The notes under the pieces were generated by a model that saw only the letters and a program-made list of their open reading frames with translations, searched no databases and was not told the DNA's origin. Below are positions 16,111 through 24,686 of a DNA stretch of 64,000 nucleotides, one piece after another. This DNA comes from UBA5209 sp034002865 (GTDB lineage Bacteria; Patescibacteriota; Dojkabacteria; SC72). Numbering within the stretch: the first letter of the stretch is position 1; each line of letters opens with the position of its first letter. The stretch spans positions 53,751 through 117,750 of the forward strand of contig JAVEZR010000001.1 of NCBI GenBank assembly GCA_034002865.1, read 5' to 3'. The position numbers were made by a program, and so were the translations under genes.

Positions 16111-17400
16111 ATGTTTAAAGATATCAGAAAAGAGTTTCCAATATTAAAAGATTCTCTTTTTGGTAAAAAGTTTGTGTATTTAGATAGTGCTGCATCTACA
16201 CAGAAACCTGAGTATGTAATCGAACGTCTTAAGAAATACTATGTAGAGGAGAATGCAAATATTCATAGAGGCCCATATGATCTTTCTGTGAATGGTACAA
16301 AGCTTTGGGAGTGGGCTCATGAGAAGGTAGCCTCCTTTATCAATGCTAAGTCATATAAAGAGATAATCTTTGTTAGAAATACTACAGAGGGTTTAAATTT
16401 CTTAGTAAATACATTCGGTAGAGAGCTACTGTCAAAGGGGGATACTGTAGTTGTGAGTGAGATGGAGCATCACAGTAATATTGTTTCTTGGATGTTATTA
16501 CAAAAGCAGATTGATTTTAAAATAGAGTATATTCCTTTAAAGGAGGATTTTACTTTAGATTTAGATTGGTTAAGAGAGTTGATAAAGAGAGAGGGTAGTA
16601 GGATAAAGATAGTTTCTGTTGTACATATATCTAATGTATTAGGTGTAAAGAATGATGTAGAGGAGATATTTAAGATTGCTAAAGAGAATAGCTCTTTTAC
16701 AATCCTTGATGCTGCTCAAAGCATTGTTCATACCAAGGTTGATGTTCAAAAGATTGGTTGTGATGCTTTGGTGTTCTCTGGACATAAGGCGTATGCTCCT
16801 ACAGGTACGGGAGCGATATATTGTAAGCAGGAATACTTAGAGAAACTTACACCATGGATGGGTGGTGGAGAGATGATATCTTCTGTGTCTTTTAAAGATT
16901 TTGAATACAATGAACTACCGTGGAAGTTTGAGGCTGGTACTCCAGATATAGGGGGAGGTATTGTACTTGGTAGTGCAATAGAGTGGTTTGAGAATACATT
17001 AGAGAGGATAGGGGGTTGGGATGGTTTAATAGAGCATGAGCAGGGATTAATAAAGTTTTTCTTTAATGAGTTTGATGGTATTGAGTGGTTTAAACATTTT
17101 GGGCCAAAGGATAGCTCTCTGAAGTATGGTGCTATCGCATTTCATCTTGATGGTTTTACATTTAGAGGCTGTAAGGATATTTTTAGGATAGAAACAAATA
17201 GGGAGGGAAACAGTATTAGTGAGTTTCTTAACGAGAGTGGAATAGCCTTCAGAGAGGGTTATCACTGTGCAGAGCCTTTGCATGATAAGTTGTGTGTAGG
17301 TCCTTCATTAAGATTTAGTTTAGGTATATATAATAACCAAGATGATCTTAAATATGCTGCTAATATGCTTAAACAGGCGGTTTTGAGAGGAATGGAGTAA
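16111..17400 (+). CDS. sufS: Cysteine desulfurase, SufS type
   Basis: A 429-residue class V aminotransferase-fold PLP enzyme that removes sulfur from cysteine. The N-terminal YLDSAASTQKP and NIHRG blocks, the PLP Lys in FSGHKAYAPTGTGA (about residue 226) and the active Cys in REGYHCAEP (about 387) define the SufS/group II type. No SufB, SufC, SufD, SufE or SufU is adjacent, so the sulfur acceptor is unknown; Fe-S assembly or tRNA thiolation are both possible. It follows dcd after 18 bases and is likely the last gene of the folD run. Confidence 0.93.
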   Translation: MFKDIRKEFPILKDSLFGKKFVYLDSAASTQKPEYVIERLKKYYVEENANIHRGPYDLSVNGTKLWEWAHEKVASFINAKSYKEIIFVRNTTEGLNFLVNTFGRELLSKGDTVVVSEMEHHSNIVSWMLLQKQIDFKIEYIPLKEDFTLDLDWLRELIKREGSRIKIVSVVHISNVLGVKNDVEEIFKIAKENSSFTILDAAQSIVHTKVDVQKIGCDALVFSGHKAYAPTGTGAIYCKQEYLEKLTPWMGGGEMISSVSFKDFEYNELPWKFEAGTPDIGGGIVLGSAIEWFENTLERIGGWDGLIEHEQGLIKFFFNEFDGIEWFKHFGPKDSSLKYGAIAFHLDGFTFRGCKDIFRIETNREGNSISEFLNESGIAFREGYHCAEPLHDKLCVGPSLRFSLGIYNNQDDLKYAANMLKQAVLRGME

Positions 17401-17475
17401 GCCTGTCTTCTAGTTATACTCTTAGATTAAAGCTTTTAGTCAAATTCCCATGGTTATAGGTCGAGCAAGCCAGGC
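17401..17475 (+). other. Intergenic element closed by a GCCTG/CAGGC pair
   Basis: The gap between sufS and the Lon-like gene begins with GCCTG (17401-17405) and ends with CAGGC (17471-17475). Inside is an AAAGCTTT palindrome. It could fold as a weak closed RNA. It was tested against a tRNA cloverleaf on both strands and does not fit. Function unknown. Confidence 0.25.
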
Positions 17476-17481
17476 TTTAAT

Positions 17482-18648
17482 ATGATATATTTTGATATGG
17501 ATTTAAATAGTGCCCGGAGCAATGCTCCTGTAAATACAGCTAATGATATTCTCTCTGAGATTGTAGAGCTGCAAAACAAGCTTAGTACTTCTCCTGCACC
17601 AATAGAGCTTAAAGAAGATGTAATGAGAACCATTCAGAGATTGGAGAGAATGGCAAAATGGGGTAACTATAGCTCAGAGTTTGAGAGTGTAGATAAGTAT
17701 GTAGACTGGGTAACAAGAATACCTTGGGGAGTTATCTCAGAGGATAACTTGAATATTGAGAATGCGAAAGAGCTAATGGACTCTACACACTACGGTATGG
17801 ATGTTGTAAAGAATTTGATACTAGATTACTTAGCAGTAATGCAGATACAGAAGTTAACAGGTAGGAACACTCCTCAGAGTAGTAACTCAGATATGGCTGG
17901 ACTAAGGGGTTCATCTGCTAATGCTCCTGTACTTCTTTTCTTAGGCCTACAGGGTGTAGGTAAAACCTCTATTGCAAAATCCATAGCTCAGTCAATGGGA
18001 AGGAAGTTCGCTAGAGTCTCACTTGGAGCTATTGGAGATGTAAGAACATTAAGAGGTTCACCAAGGCATGAGATTGATTCCGAGCCAGGACAGATAATTA
18101 AGGCACTAGTTAGGACAGGTACAATGAATCCAGTAATTTTAATTGATGAGATAGAGAAAGCAAGTGGTAATGCTGGTTTACTTAATGATGTAATGGCAGC
18201 TCTACTTGAGATATTAGATTCAGAGCAGAACTCTACTTTTATAGACCACTATGTTGATCATCCTGTAGATTTATCTCAAGTATTTTTCATATGTACAGCA
18301 AATAACCTAGGCGGGTTATCTGCAGCACTGTTAGATAGGGTGGAGATAATTAGGTTTACTAGTTACTCTGATGAAGAGAAAGGTGTAATAGCTAAGTCAT
18401 ATATACTACCTAAGGTTTTAAAAAATATGGGACTTACAGATCAACATATTCAAATTACACAGGAGGTATGGCCACTACTAATTAGGCCTGTTGGTTTTGA
18501 TGCAGGTATAAGGCAGTTAGAAAGAAATATTGCTACATTAGCTAGAAGTGCTGCTAGACAGATAGTAGGGGGGCATCCTTTACCAATAGTTGTAACACCT
18601 GAGAATGTTAAAGAGTATGTACTTCCAGATCAAGGCCCTCTAAGTTAA
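17482..18648 (+). CDS. Lon-type AAA+ ATPase without protease domain
   Basis: A 388-residue protein corresponding to the AAA+ module of Lon. RIPWGVISEDNLNIENAKEL and DSTHYGMDVVKNLILDYLAV match the Lon linker; Walker A is GLQGVGKTS (about 155-163), Walker B VILIDEIEK (about 219-227), then LEILDSEQN, DHYVDHPVDLS and a sensor-2 region (FDAGIRQLERNIA). Both the N-terminal substrate domain and the C-terminal Ser-Lys protease domain are absent, so it may act as an unfoldase or motor. Two ATGs are possible (17482, 17497); TGATATATT 5 bases before the second favours 17497. It converges on the T4SS locus with a 4-base overlap. Confidence 0.82.
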   Translation: MIYFDMDLNSARSNAPVNTANDILSEIVELQNKLSTSPAPIELKEDVMRTIQRLERMAKWGNYSSEFESVDKYVDWVTRIPWGVISEDNLNIENAKELMDSTHYGMDVVKNLILDYLAVMQIQKLTGRNTPQSSNSDMAGLRGSSANAPVLLFLGLQGVGKTSIAKSIAQSMGRKFARVSLGAIGDVRTLRGSPRHEIDSEPGQIIKALVRTGTMNPVILIDEIEKASGNAGLLNDVMAALLEILDSEQNSTFIDHYVDHPVDLSQVFFICTANNLGGLSAALLDRVEIIRFTSYSDEEKGVIAKSYILPKVLKNMGLTDQHIQITQEVWPLLIRPVGFDAGIRQLERNIATLARSAARQIVGGHPLPIVVTPENVKEYVLPDQGPLS

Positions 18649-18872
18649 TATCCCTTAAAAGGGTTTGTTAATTGTAAAGCCTTCATTACCCTTGATAGAT
18701 TCTCATCCTTTATTGCCCTGGAGATGTCAGTTTTTACTCTACTTTTTTCTTCATACTTCTCTAAAAATAGAAGATCATTATTAACCTTCTCTTGAGATAG
18801 CTGTTTTATATCCACAGCTTCTGTTACAAGATACTTCTTTAATTCTTCGTTACTGTTTTGATTTGTCATCAT
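18645..18872 (-). CDS. Small charged protein downstream of VirB4
   Basis: A 75-residue soluble, highly charged helical protein (ELKKYLVTEAVDIKQLSQEK, FLEKYEEKSRVKTDISRAIK). No family was recognised. It overlaps the end of the VirB4 gene by 23 bases in another frame, so it is the last gene of the PrgI-TraC-VirB4 run and probably translated by coupling. Being short and helical it could be a T4SS adaptor, but this is only a guess from position. It overlaps the convergent Lon-like gene by 4 bases. Confidence 0.5.
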   Translation of the reverse strand: MMTNQNSNEELKKYLVTEAVDIKQLSQEKVNNDLLFLEKYEEKSRVKTDISRAIKDENLSRVMKALQLTNPFKGY

Positions 18873-21255
18873 TCTCTATTATACCTTGTGGAGTTATATG
18901 AGTTCTCCCTTTATTTAATTCCTCTCTCTGTTTACGTACCTGCCCCGGTATTGTGTTTTCTTCTACCATATCTACAAAGGATTTCTGAGACTCAAACTTT
19001 TTAGGATTAAGAATCTCTTCCTGTTCCCTTAGTCTCTTTTCTAACTCCTCCTGATATTTGTTTCTCTCAGATTGAATCTTTTGTATATCTTCCTGCCTTC
19101 TCTCGACTGCTCTTTCAATTAACTCACTCTGTTTTGTAGAATCTGCAGAGATATTCTTCATAGGCTGTTGAGCTGCCGGTGGGTCATATATCTGAGCTAA
19201 CTCTTGTATAGATCTTGTATCAGTCATACCTTTCTGACTCTTTCTAGCCTCTATTTCTCTTGGGTCTGAGGTAATTAGTTCATGCTCTGATTGGCTAGAG
19301 AGAACCTGTATTCCAACATGGTTAGCTCCTGCAAAGAAGAGACCTTGTCCTCTGTCACAGTTTAGTAAGAAGTTTCTTTCTCCGTCAGAGAGATTAAATA
19401 CCTGTTGTAATTTTTCTACAGCAGATGGACTCTGTTTCATTAATATCTGTATTGAAGAGTTTGAGATTATTGCCCTTCCCATATCATTGTTCATAAAGTC
19501 GGCGACATCTTGTGTAATAGTTGTTAATCCTAAGTAGTACTTTCTTGCTCTTTTAGCTAAAGAGTACATAAATTTTGCAGAATCTTCTCTTTGCATCATA
19601 TACCAAGCTTCATCAACAATTAACTGTCTCCTTCTTTGATCCTTACGTATCTTTGTCCATATGAAATCTAACATTAGATACATTGAGAGAGGCTTTAGTT
19701 CTTCTTGTAGATCTCTAACACTAAATACTGTAAATGGATTATTAATTTCAAAGTTACTAGCCTCATTAAATACTCCAGCCGCACTTCCCATTATATATTT
19801 CTCCATTCTTTTAGAGAGCTCGTGTGCTTCTGTTTCTGCCATTCCCTTCAACACCTTATACAGATCCTCTAGAAGTGGAGCAGGGCGTTTCTGTGTTGCA
19901 GGGTCAAATGTAATACCTTTTTCTCTGTACGTTAATATCAGTGCTCTATCTAATATTGAGGTTTCTACATTTGTAAGTCCTTCAAACATTACTTTAAAGA
20001 ATCCTTGCAGTGCTAGTAGTTTCATTCTTAACTCGTCATCTCCTTCCTCTGTCACCCCTGAGAGTTCAAATGGATTCATCTTATGACCTTTGTCTTGTGA
20101 GAAAGAAATGTATGCTCCATTAACTGCTTTTGAGAGATCTTCATACTCTCGCTCTGGATCAATAATTATTATATGTGTACCAAGCATTAAGCTTCTTACG
20201 GCTTCTAATTTTACAAAGTAACTTTTACCTGCACCTGACTTAGCAAAGACAACGGCATTTGCATTCTCTAATTCAAATCTGTCAAATATTACTAAGCTCT
20301 TGTTATGCATATTAATCCCGTACATAATTCCATGGTCCATTGTTAACTCTGATGTTACAAATGGGAATGTTGTAGCAAGAGAGGTAGTATCCATATTCCT
20401 AGTAATGTACAGTTTGTCCAATCCTAATGGCTGAGTGCTGATAAAGGCAGGCTCTTGTTGAAGTGTTGCAGGTTTTGCTATTACATTCATAGCAGCAAGC
20501 GTAGAGGTAACATTCCTAGAGTATTTCTCAAGTAAATCTTTTGAAGGTCCATATATTGTTACGTACATAGCAAAGTGGAAGAACTTCTCAGTACCCTCTG
20601 CTATGGAGTCTTGTAGCTGTTGAGCATCAGAGAGAGCTACCTTTAAAGATGGGTCTACAACTTTCCTATCTTCCATCTGGGAGTAAAGGGTAGCTTCCAT
20701 CTCACCTATCTTTTTCTTAAGTTTCTCTAATATGATTTTAGAATCTACAGGGTAGTAAAAGGTACTTATTCTAAGTGAGTGCTCAAAGTTGATAATGGGG
20801 GAGAGCCAATTAGGTCCTACAAATCTGGGATATCCACTAACAAAAAAGGTTCTAGAGTAGTAATCACCCATTTGTAATGTATTAAAATCTACCTCTACAT
20901 CTATTGGAGCAATGATATCTTGAGTACTTAAGCCTTCGAATTTACCAACAGGAGCTTCAGCTTTTATTTCAACCTTTGGAGGTTTTATACCTATGGTTGT
21001 TTTAAAGTTATCGATTATTTTTGCAAAAGGACTCCTTTTATCCTCTTCCTTAGTATCATTAAATCTATCTTTTTTATCTACTTGCTCTTTAGATGTTTTA
21101 ATATTCTCTAAATCTTTTCTTAGATCACCTTGAAAAGAAGCATATTTGTTCTCGGTAAGCTTGTTTTTACGCTCATCGAGCATCTGCATAGTCTTCGATG
21201 TTAAGTTGTTTTTACTATCTTTGTTATTCATCCTCTCCTTTTGGTAATTCTTCAT
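18850..21255 (-). CDS. VirB4/TraE-family T4SS ATPase
   Basis: An 801-residue cytoplasmic ATPase that powers type IV secretion or conjugation machines. Residues 1-105 are charged and low in complexity. Then comes a CagE/TrbE/VirB-type N-domain and the RecA-like motor with Walker A AKSGAGKSYFVK (about 336-347), IIIDPEREYEDL, Walker B RQLIVDEAWYMM (about 541-552) and TTITQDVADFM. The C-terminus (about 690-801) is a charged coiled coil (EEILNPKKFESQK). The second ATG (21231) would reduce the overlap with the preceding gene from 32 to 8 bases. It forms an operon with the TraC-like and PrgI-like genes. No VirD4 coupling protein or relaxase is in the window. Confidence 0.9.
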   Translation of the reverse strand: MKNYQKERMNNKDSKNNLTSKTMQMLDERKNKLTENKYASFQGDLRKDLENIKTSKEQVDKKDRFNDTKEEDKRSPFAKIIDNFKTTIGIKPPKVEIKAEAPVGKFEGLSTQDIIAPIDVEVDFNTLQMGDYYSRTFFVSGYPRFVGPNWLSPIINFEHSLRISTFYYPVDSKIILEKLKKKIGEMEATLYSQMEDRKVVDPSLKVALSDAQQLQDSIAEGTEKFFHFAMYVTIYGPSKDLLEKYSRNVTSTLAAMNVIAKPATLQQEPAFISTQPLGLDKLYITRNMDTTSLATTFPFVTSELTMDHGIMYGINMHNKSLVIFDRFELENANAVVFAKSGAGKSYFVKLEAVRSLMLGTHIIIIDPEREYEDLSKAVNGAYISFSQDKGHKMNPFELSGVTEEGDDELRMKLLALQGFFKVMFEGLTNVETSILDRALILTYREKGITFDPATQKRPAPLLEDLYKVLKGMAETEAHELSKRMEKYIMGSAAGVFNEASNFEINNPFTVFSVRDLQEELKPLSMYLMLDFIWTKIRKDQRRRQLIVDEAWYMMQREDSAKFMYSLAKRARKYYLGLTTITQDVADFMNNDMGRAIISNSSIQILMKQSPSAVEKLQQVFNLSDGERNFLLNCDRGQGLFFAGANHVGIQVLSSQSEHELITSDPREIEARKSQKGMTDTRSIQELAQIYDPPAAQQPMKNISADSTKQSELIERAVERRQEDIQKIQSERNKYQEELEKRLREQEEILNPKKFESQKSFVDMVEENTIPGQVRKQREELNKGRTHITPQGIIENDDKSKQ

Positions 21256-21880
21256 CTGGGTTATATATTGTATAAAACTCTGTTATTAACTCTTTATTTG
21301 TAAGTTGATGTCCAAAGAGTCCCATTCTTCCTAACTGCTTTAGTAGATGATCTCTTTTTGGATAGAGGAAGATTTTAGATTTTTCTAGTAGTTGATCCTG
21401 TTTCATTGCTAAGCTTCTCTCTATTTCTTCTCTTGTTTGTTTCGATTTTAAAAGAGATGAACCGGGAATCTCACCTGCAGGATTAAAGGGAATTACTATT
21501 AAGAATGTTTTATCTAATACATCATTTTGAACTATTAAGTTCTGTATAAACTCGGTATATATATTTAACTGTCTTTTTAAACCCTCAGACATGGCTTCAT
21601 TCTCCTGCTCTTCAAGGTAATCCACATAGTTAGAGATATCTATTCTCCTTGTTCTAATTAATATTTGGATATGGAAATTAAGGGAGTTTAGTAGTCCTGC
21701 AAAAGCATATATCTTACTATCCTGCTCATACTCTGCTAGTAAGTCAAAGTTAATAGCGGAGGTTTGAAGTACAAGAGCTACAGTACCAGTTTTTGTAATA
21801 ACTAAATCATCAACTATCTCTCTTACTTCGAGATGATCCTGTGTAGATGAAGTTGTTCTTGCTCTTGCATTTATATCCAT
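21224..21880 (-). CDS. TraC-like T4SS protein
   Basis: A 218-residue soluble alpha/beta protein: LVITKTGTVALVLQTSAINFD, then LNSLNFHIQILIRTRRIDI and a long charged helix. This matches the N-terminal, non-motor part of VirB4/TraC proteins, which in Gram-positive and CPR systems is often a separate gene between prgI and virB4. It has no Walker motifs. It begins inside the stop of the preceding gene (TAATG, 1-base overlap) and overlaps VirB4 by 32 bases. It probably docks VirB4 to the membrane complex (inference from order and similarity). Confidence 0.75.
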   Translation of the reverse strand: MDINARARTTSSTQDHLEVREIVDDLVITKTGTVALVLQTSAINFDLLAEYEQDSKIYAFAGLLNSLNFHIQILIRTRRIDISNYVDYLEEQENEAMSEGLKRQLNIYTEFIQNLIVQNDVLDKTFLIVIPFNPAGEIPGSSLLKSKQTREEIERSLAMKQDQLLEKSKIFLYPKRDHLLKQLGRMGLFGHQLTNKELITEFYTIYNPDEELPKGEDE

Positions 21881-22716
21881 TACTTCAGTGTTATCTTCAA
21901 AGGTAATTTACTCTGATTAGATGATACAACTATTCTTAACTTTGGTGCTCCTGAGATTGGGCCTTCAAACTCTACTGTATATATTCCTTCTGGATATATT
22001 TTATTAGTTAAGAAGTATCCATTAGGGCCAGTCTTATTAGCATACAGGATCTTACCATTAGAATCCTTAAGAAAGGCATTTATACCAGAGAGAGGTTGAC
22101 TGTCTTTAGTACATAGCCAGATATTAATATTACCAGGTAGTTGATCTACACTTTTTATTGGAAATTGGAAGTTAGAGATATTTTCCTCTGAAATAGTGAG
22201 ATACTCCTCTGTAGGAGTAATTACCTCTTCTGTTTCTTGCACTACCTGTGGTGTAGTCATAACTTCCTGTGTACTATCTCCTGCTAAGATATCATCTCCT
22301 GGATTCTCTTCAAAGATGTCTACCCTCTGTTTTTGTGTAATATCTGAAGCTCCTATTACCTTCTTCTTGCTTTCATCTACAGCATTAACCTGAGGTTTAA
22401 TCCTTTGCTCTTTCATAGTTTGGTTTAACCATACTCTCTGTGTAGGCTTATTTATTGCAGAGAAGAAATTTATAATGGCTTTATCTGCAGGTAAATCATT
22501 TATTGGTACAAGTGCTAAGAAAGCCCCTATACCTGAGAGTATTGCAAAGAGAGGTATACCAACAATGCCAGGTATATCTCCTCCGATAGAGAAGTAGAGG
22601 AAGATAGAGCCTGTACCTATACCTAAGGCTAAATATGCGAACTCTTTTAATGTAAACCTTGTGAAGAGTTTAAACTCGATATCTAATACATTTTGTGGAA
22701 TAGGATGTTGTCTCAT
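21880..22716 (-). CDS. PrgI-family membrane protein fused to a beta-sandwich domain
   Basis: A 278-residue protein. Residues 1-105 are PrgI-like: QHPIPQNVLDIEFKLFTRFT, two membrane helices (about 26-45 and 50-70), and the short motif KPTQRVWLNQ after them. An acidic Pro/Thr/Glu linker follows (about 120-180). The last 90 residues (INIWLCTKDSQPLSG, GKILYANKTGPNGYFLTNKI) look like a carboxypeptidase-regulatory/SdrD-type beta sandwich. PrgI corresponds to VirB3 in Gram-positive T4SS. It is the first gene of the locus, with an extended -10 11 bases upstream. Confidence 0.78.
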   Translation of the reverse strand: MRQHPIPQNVLDIEFKLFTRFTLKEFAYLALGIGTGSIFLYFSIGGDIPGIVGIPLFAILSGIGAFLALVPINDLPADKAIINFFSAINKPTQRVWLNQTMKEQRIKPQVNAVDESKKKVIGASDITQKQRVDIFEENPGDDILAGDSTQEVMTTPQVVQETEEVITPTEEYLTISEENISNFQFPIKSVDQLPGNINIWLCTKDSQPLSGINAFLKDSNGKILYANKTGPNGYFLTNKIYPEGIYTVEFEGPISGAPKLRIVVSSNQSKLPLKITLK

Positions 22717-22727
22717 TATTCAGGAAT

Positions 22728-22736
22728 AGTTTACCA
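22728..22736 (-). promoter_or_regulatory. Extended -10 of the PrgI-TraC-VirB4 operon
   Basis: TGGTAAACT on the minus strand, 11 bases before the ATG of the PrgI-like gene. Predicted leader of about 4 bases. Confidence 0.4.
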
Positions 22737-22785
22737 GAATTATCAATAATAGTGGAGGGTAATACTTCTTAAAAGATGTTGTACC

Positions 22786-22794
22786 TGCTATCAT
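22786..22794 (+). promoter_or_regulatory. Extended -10 of the nucleotidyltransferase gene
   Basis: TGCTATCAT, 8 bases before ATG 22803. It decides the start choice because it lies downstream of the first in-frame ATG at 22776. Confidence 0.4.
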
Positions 22795-22802
22795 ATCCTG
22801 TA

Positions 22803-23603
22803 ATGTACAGAAAAGAGCTAAAAGAAATAATAGAGGAGTTAGTACTGTTTAAATCTAATATGGGGCTAAAACTCTCTATTAAAAAGCTTCAATATATATG
22901 GGGTAAGGGAATTATAAAGGGGCTAGATGAGAGTATATTAAATACTCTGGAAAGAGGAACAAAAGAAGAGAGTTCTAATATTACACAGAAGAAAATAGAG
23001 ATTGCAAATGAAAGAGTAAAATCTTTATTGGTATCTAACTGGGTTAGATTTGTAGGTATATCTGGTTCTGTAGCTGCAGGCTTTACTAAAGAGGATGATG
23101 ATATAGATTTATTTATCGTTGTTAGAGATGGTAGCGCATGGATATATAGGGGGATATTAACAGTAAGAAATATATTTAATCATATAGCTAGGACAAGTAG
23201 AGATGGGAATACTGTTAAGGATCTGTTCTGTATAAATTTCATAGTTGAAGAGAGAGGCTTAGAGCTTGAATCTGATATATTTAATTTCCATGAGCTTATG
23301 TATCTTATACCTCTTTACAATGAGAGATATCTTAATCATATTTACAGAAAGAATAGATGGTTACTTACTAAGTATTTCATCAACAAAGAATTAGTAGTAA
23401 GTAGGGAGAGAGAGCTTAAGAGAGTAAATATCTTCTTAAGAATTATTAATTGGCTTGCATATATAGCCCAAATCCTCTTTATGATACTTTCAGGTCATAG
23501 GCCAGAGATAGATAGGTTACTTAGTAATTATAAAGAGGGTAGGATAGAGTTCTTTCCTAAGGAGTATAAAAGCGAGGTAATGAAAAGTGTGATTAAGAAA
23601 TAG
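22803..23603 (+). CDS. Nucleotidyltransferase-fold protein with C-terminal hydrophobic helix
   Basis: The Pol-beta nucleotidyltransferase signature is clear: VGISGSVAAGFTKEDDDID with the G-S...D-x-D pattern. The rest is helical, with a hydrophobic stretch near the C-terminus (INWLAYIAQILFMILSG) that could bind the membrane. Substrate unknown; no partner antitoxin gene is adjacent, so a HEPN/MNT pair is not supported. The frame is open from ATG 22776, but an extended -10 TGCTATCAT (22786-22794) ends 8 bases before ATG 22803, which makes the shorter form (266 residues) more likely. It diverges from the T4SS operon and ends 3 bases from convergent recF. Confidence 0.7.
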   Translation: MYRKELKEIIEELVLFKSNMGLKLSIKKLQYIWGKGIIKGLDESILNTLERGTKEESSNITQKKIEIANERVKSLLVSNWVRFVGISGSVAAGFTKEDDDIDLFIVVRDGSAWIYRGILTVRNIFNHIARTSRDGNTVKDLFCINFIVEERGLELESDIFNFHELMYLIPLYNERYLNHIYRKNRWLLTKYFINKELVVSRERELKRVNIFLRIINWLAYIAQILFMILSGHRPEIDRLLSNYKEGRIEFFPKEYKSEVMKSVIKK

Positions 23604-23606
23604 AGA

Positions 23607-24686
23607 TTATATCTCTCCGTTTAAATGTATTAGCTGTGCATCTTTTAATATGCTCTTCGGTAATGTTTTATAATCTATTACAGTAATAAATGTTTGTTGT
23701 CTATCAAGAAACTTTTTCTCAAAGATTCTCTTTGTATTTGATATATCTAACTCTGATGCAATATCATCTAACAAGAGGATAGGGTAGAAGCCTGTTTTGT
23801 TATTTACAATCTCTTGTGTATGGAATATGAGTTTCCCTATTGCTAATCTTTTTTCACCTCTTGATCCAAACTTTCTAATATCCATACCTAAAGATATCTC
23901 CCAATCATCTCTATGTGGCCCTATGTTTGTATACCCAGTAGCTATGTCCTTCCTTTTACTATTTTCTAAATCTTGTAGTAAGATTTCGTTTAAATACTCT
24001 TTGTTATTTAATTTTCTTCTATCAAATAGAAAGCCGGTATTGTACTTAATCTCATATCCATCTTTAGATAGCTCTCTTGCTAGCTGTATTCTGTTTTGTA
24101 AGATTGGAATAGAGTGTAGTACTATCTGATTGCTCCAGAAGTTTAGTTGAGGGTCATTTATTGCTAAGACACCTTTCTCGTAGAATAGCTTTGCTAATCT
24201 TTTTAAGTATGCATTTCTCTGTCTTAATACCTTCTTGAAATTCTTTAAGTCATATTCATACTCATAGTTATATTTCTGGATTGTATCATCTAAGAAATCT
24301 CTTCTTTGTGATGATGAAATCATTAGTAGCTCTATCTTCTCTGGATTAAATATAGTTGCACATCTATCCTGAAAGAAGGATTTGCTTCTTACACTTTTAC
24401 CATCTACCTTGAATATTTTCTTCCCTATATCCTTAAAATATACATAGCTTTTCTCATCCTTTACAATCTCTATTCTAGTATGTGAACCTATTTCCGTTTG
24501 CTCTGTATTAACAAATTCATCTGTAGATGCCCATGGTGATTTACCATTGCTGATGATATATAAAGCTTCTAGTACAGAGCTTTTACCTTGAGCGTTATGT
24601 CCGTAAAATACTGTAATATTGGTATTGAATTTAAAGTTCTTTTCTTTAAATTTTCTGAAGTTTTTTACTACTAATTCCTCTATCAT
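23607..24686 (-). CDS. recF: DNA repair/replication protein RecF
   Basis: A 359-residue SMC-like ABC ATPase of normal RecF length. Walker A is YGHNAQGKSSVLEAL near the N-terminus, the signature GSRGEKRLAIG, and Walker B YPILLLDDIASELD. N-terminal VKNFRKFKE is the usual RecF opening. It loads RecA at single-strand gaps with RecO and RecR, neither of which is nearby. It starts inside the lepA stop codon (TAATG, 1-base overlap), so it is translationally coupled to lepA. This is an unusual neighbour, since recF often sits with dnaA and dnaN. Confidence 0.92.
   Translation of the reverse strand: MIEELVVKNFRKFKEKNFKFNTNITVFYGHNAQGKSSVLEALYIISNGKSPWASTDEFVNTEQTEIGSHTRIEIVKDEKSYVYFKDIGKKIFKVDGKSVRSKSFFQDRCATIFNPEKIELLMISSSQRRDFLDDTIQKYNYEYEYDLKNFKKVLRQRNAYLKRLAKLFYEKGVLAINDPQLNFWSNQIVLHSIPILQNRIQLARELSKDGYEIKYNTGFLFDRRKLNNKEYLNEILLQDLENSKRKDIATGYTNIGPHRDDWEISLGMDIRKFGSRGEKRLAIGKLIFHTQEIVNNKTGFYPILLLDDIASELDISNTKRIFEKKFLDRQQTFITVIDYKTLPKSILKDAQLIHLNGEI

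Noticed and set aside
17401..17475. Possible tRNA between sufS and the Lon-like gene
   Set aside because: A 6/7 acceptor-like pairing exists, but neither strand gives a D-arm or a T-arm with TTCRA loop, nor a sensible anticodon stem.
18650..18664. Terminator hairpin after the Lon-like gene (CCCTTAAAAGGG)
   Set aside because: The stem is only five pairs with almost no loop, lies in coding sequence of the convergent small gene and lacks a proper T-run.
22776..23603. HEPN/MNT-type toxin-antitoxin pair around the nucleotidyltransferase
   Set aside because: No small HEPN or other partner gene is adjacent; neighbours are the T4SS operon and recF. The protein is also longer than typical MNT antitoxins.
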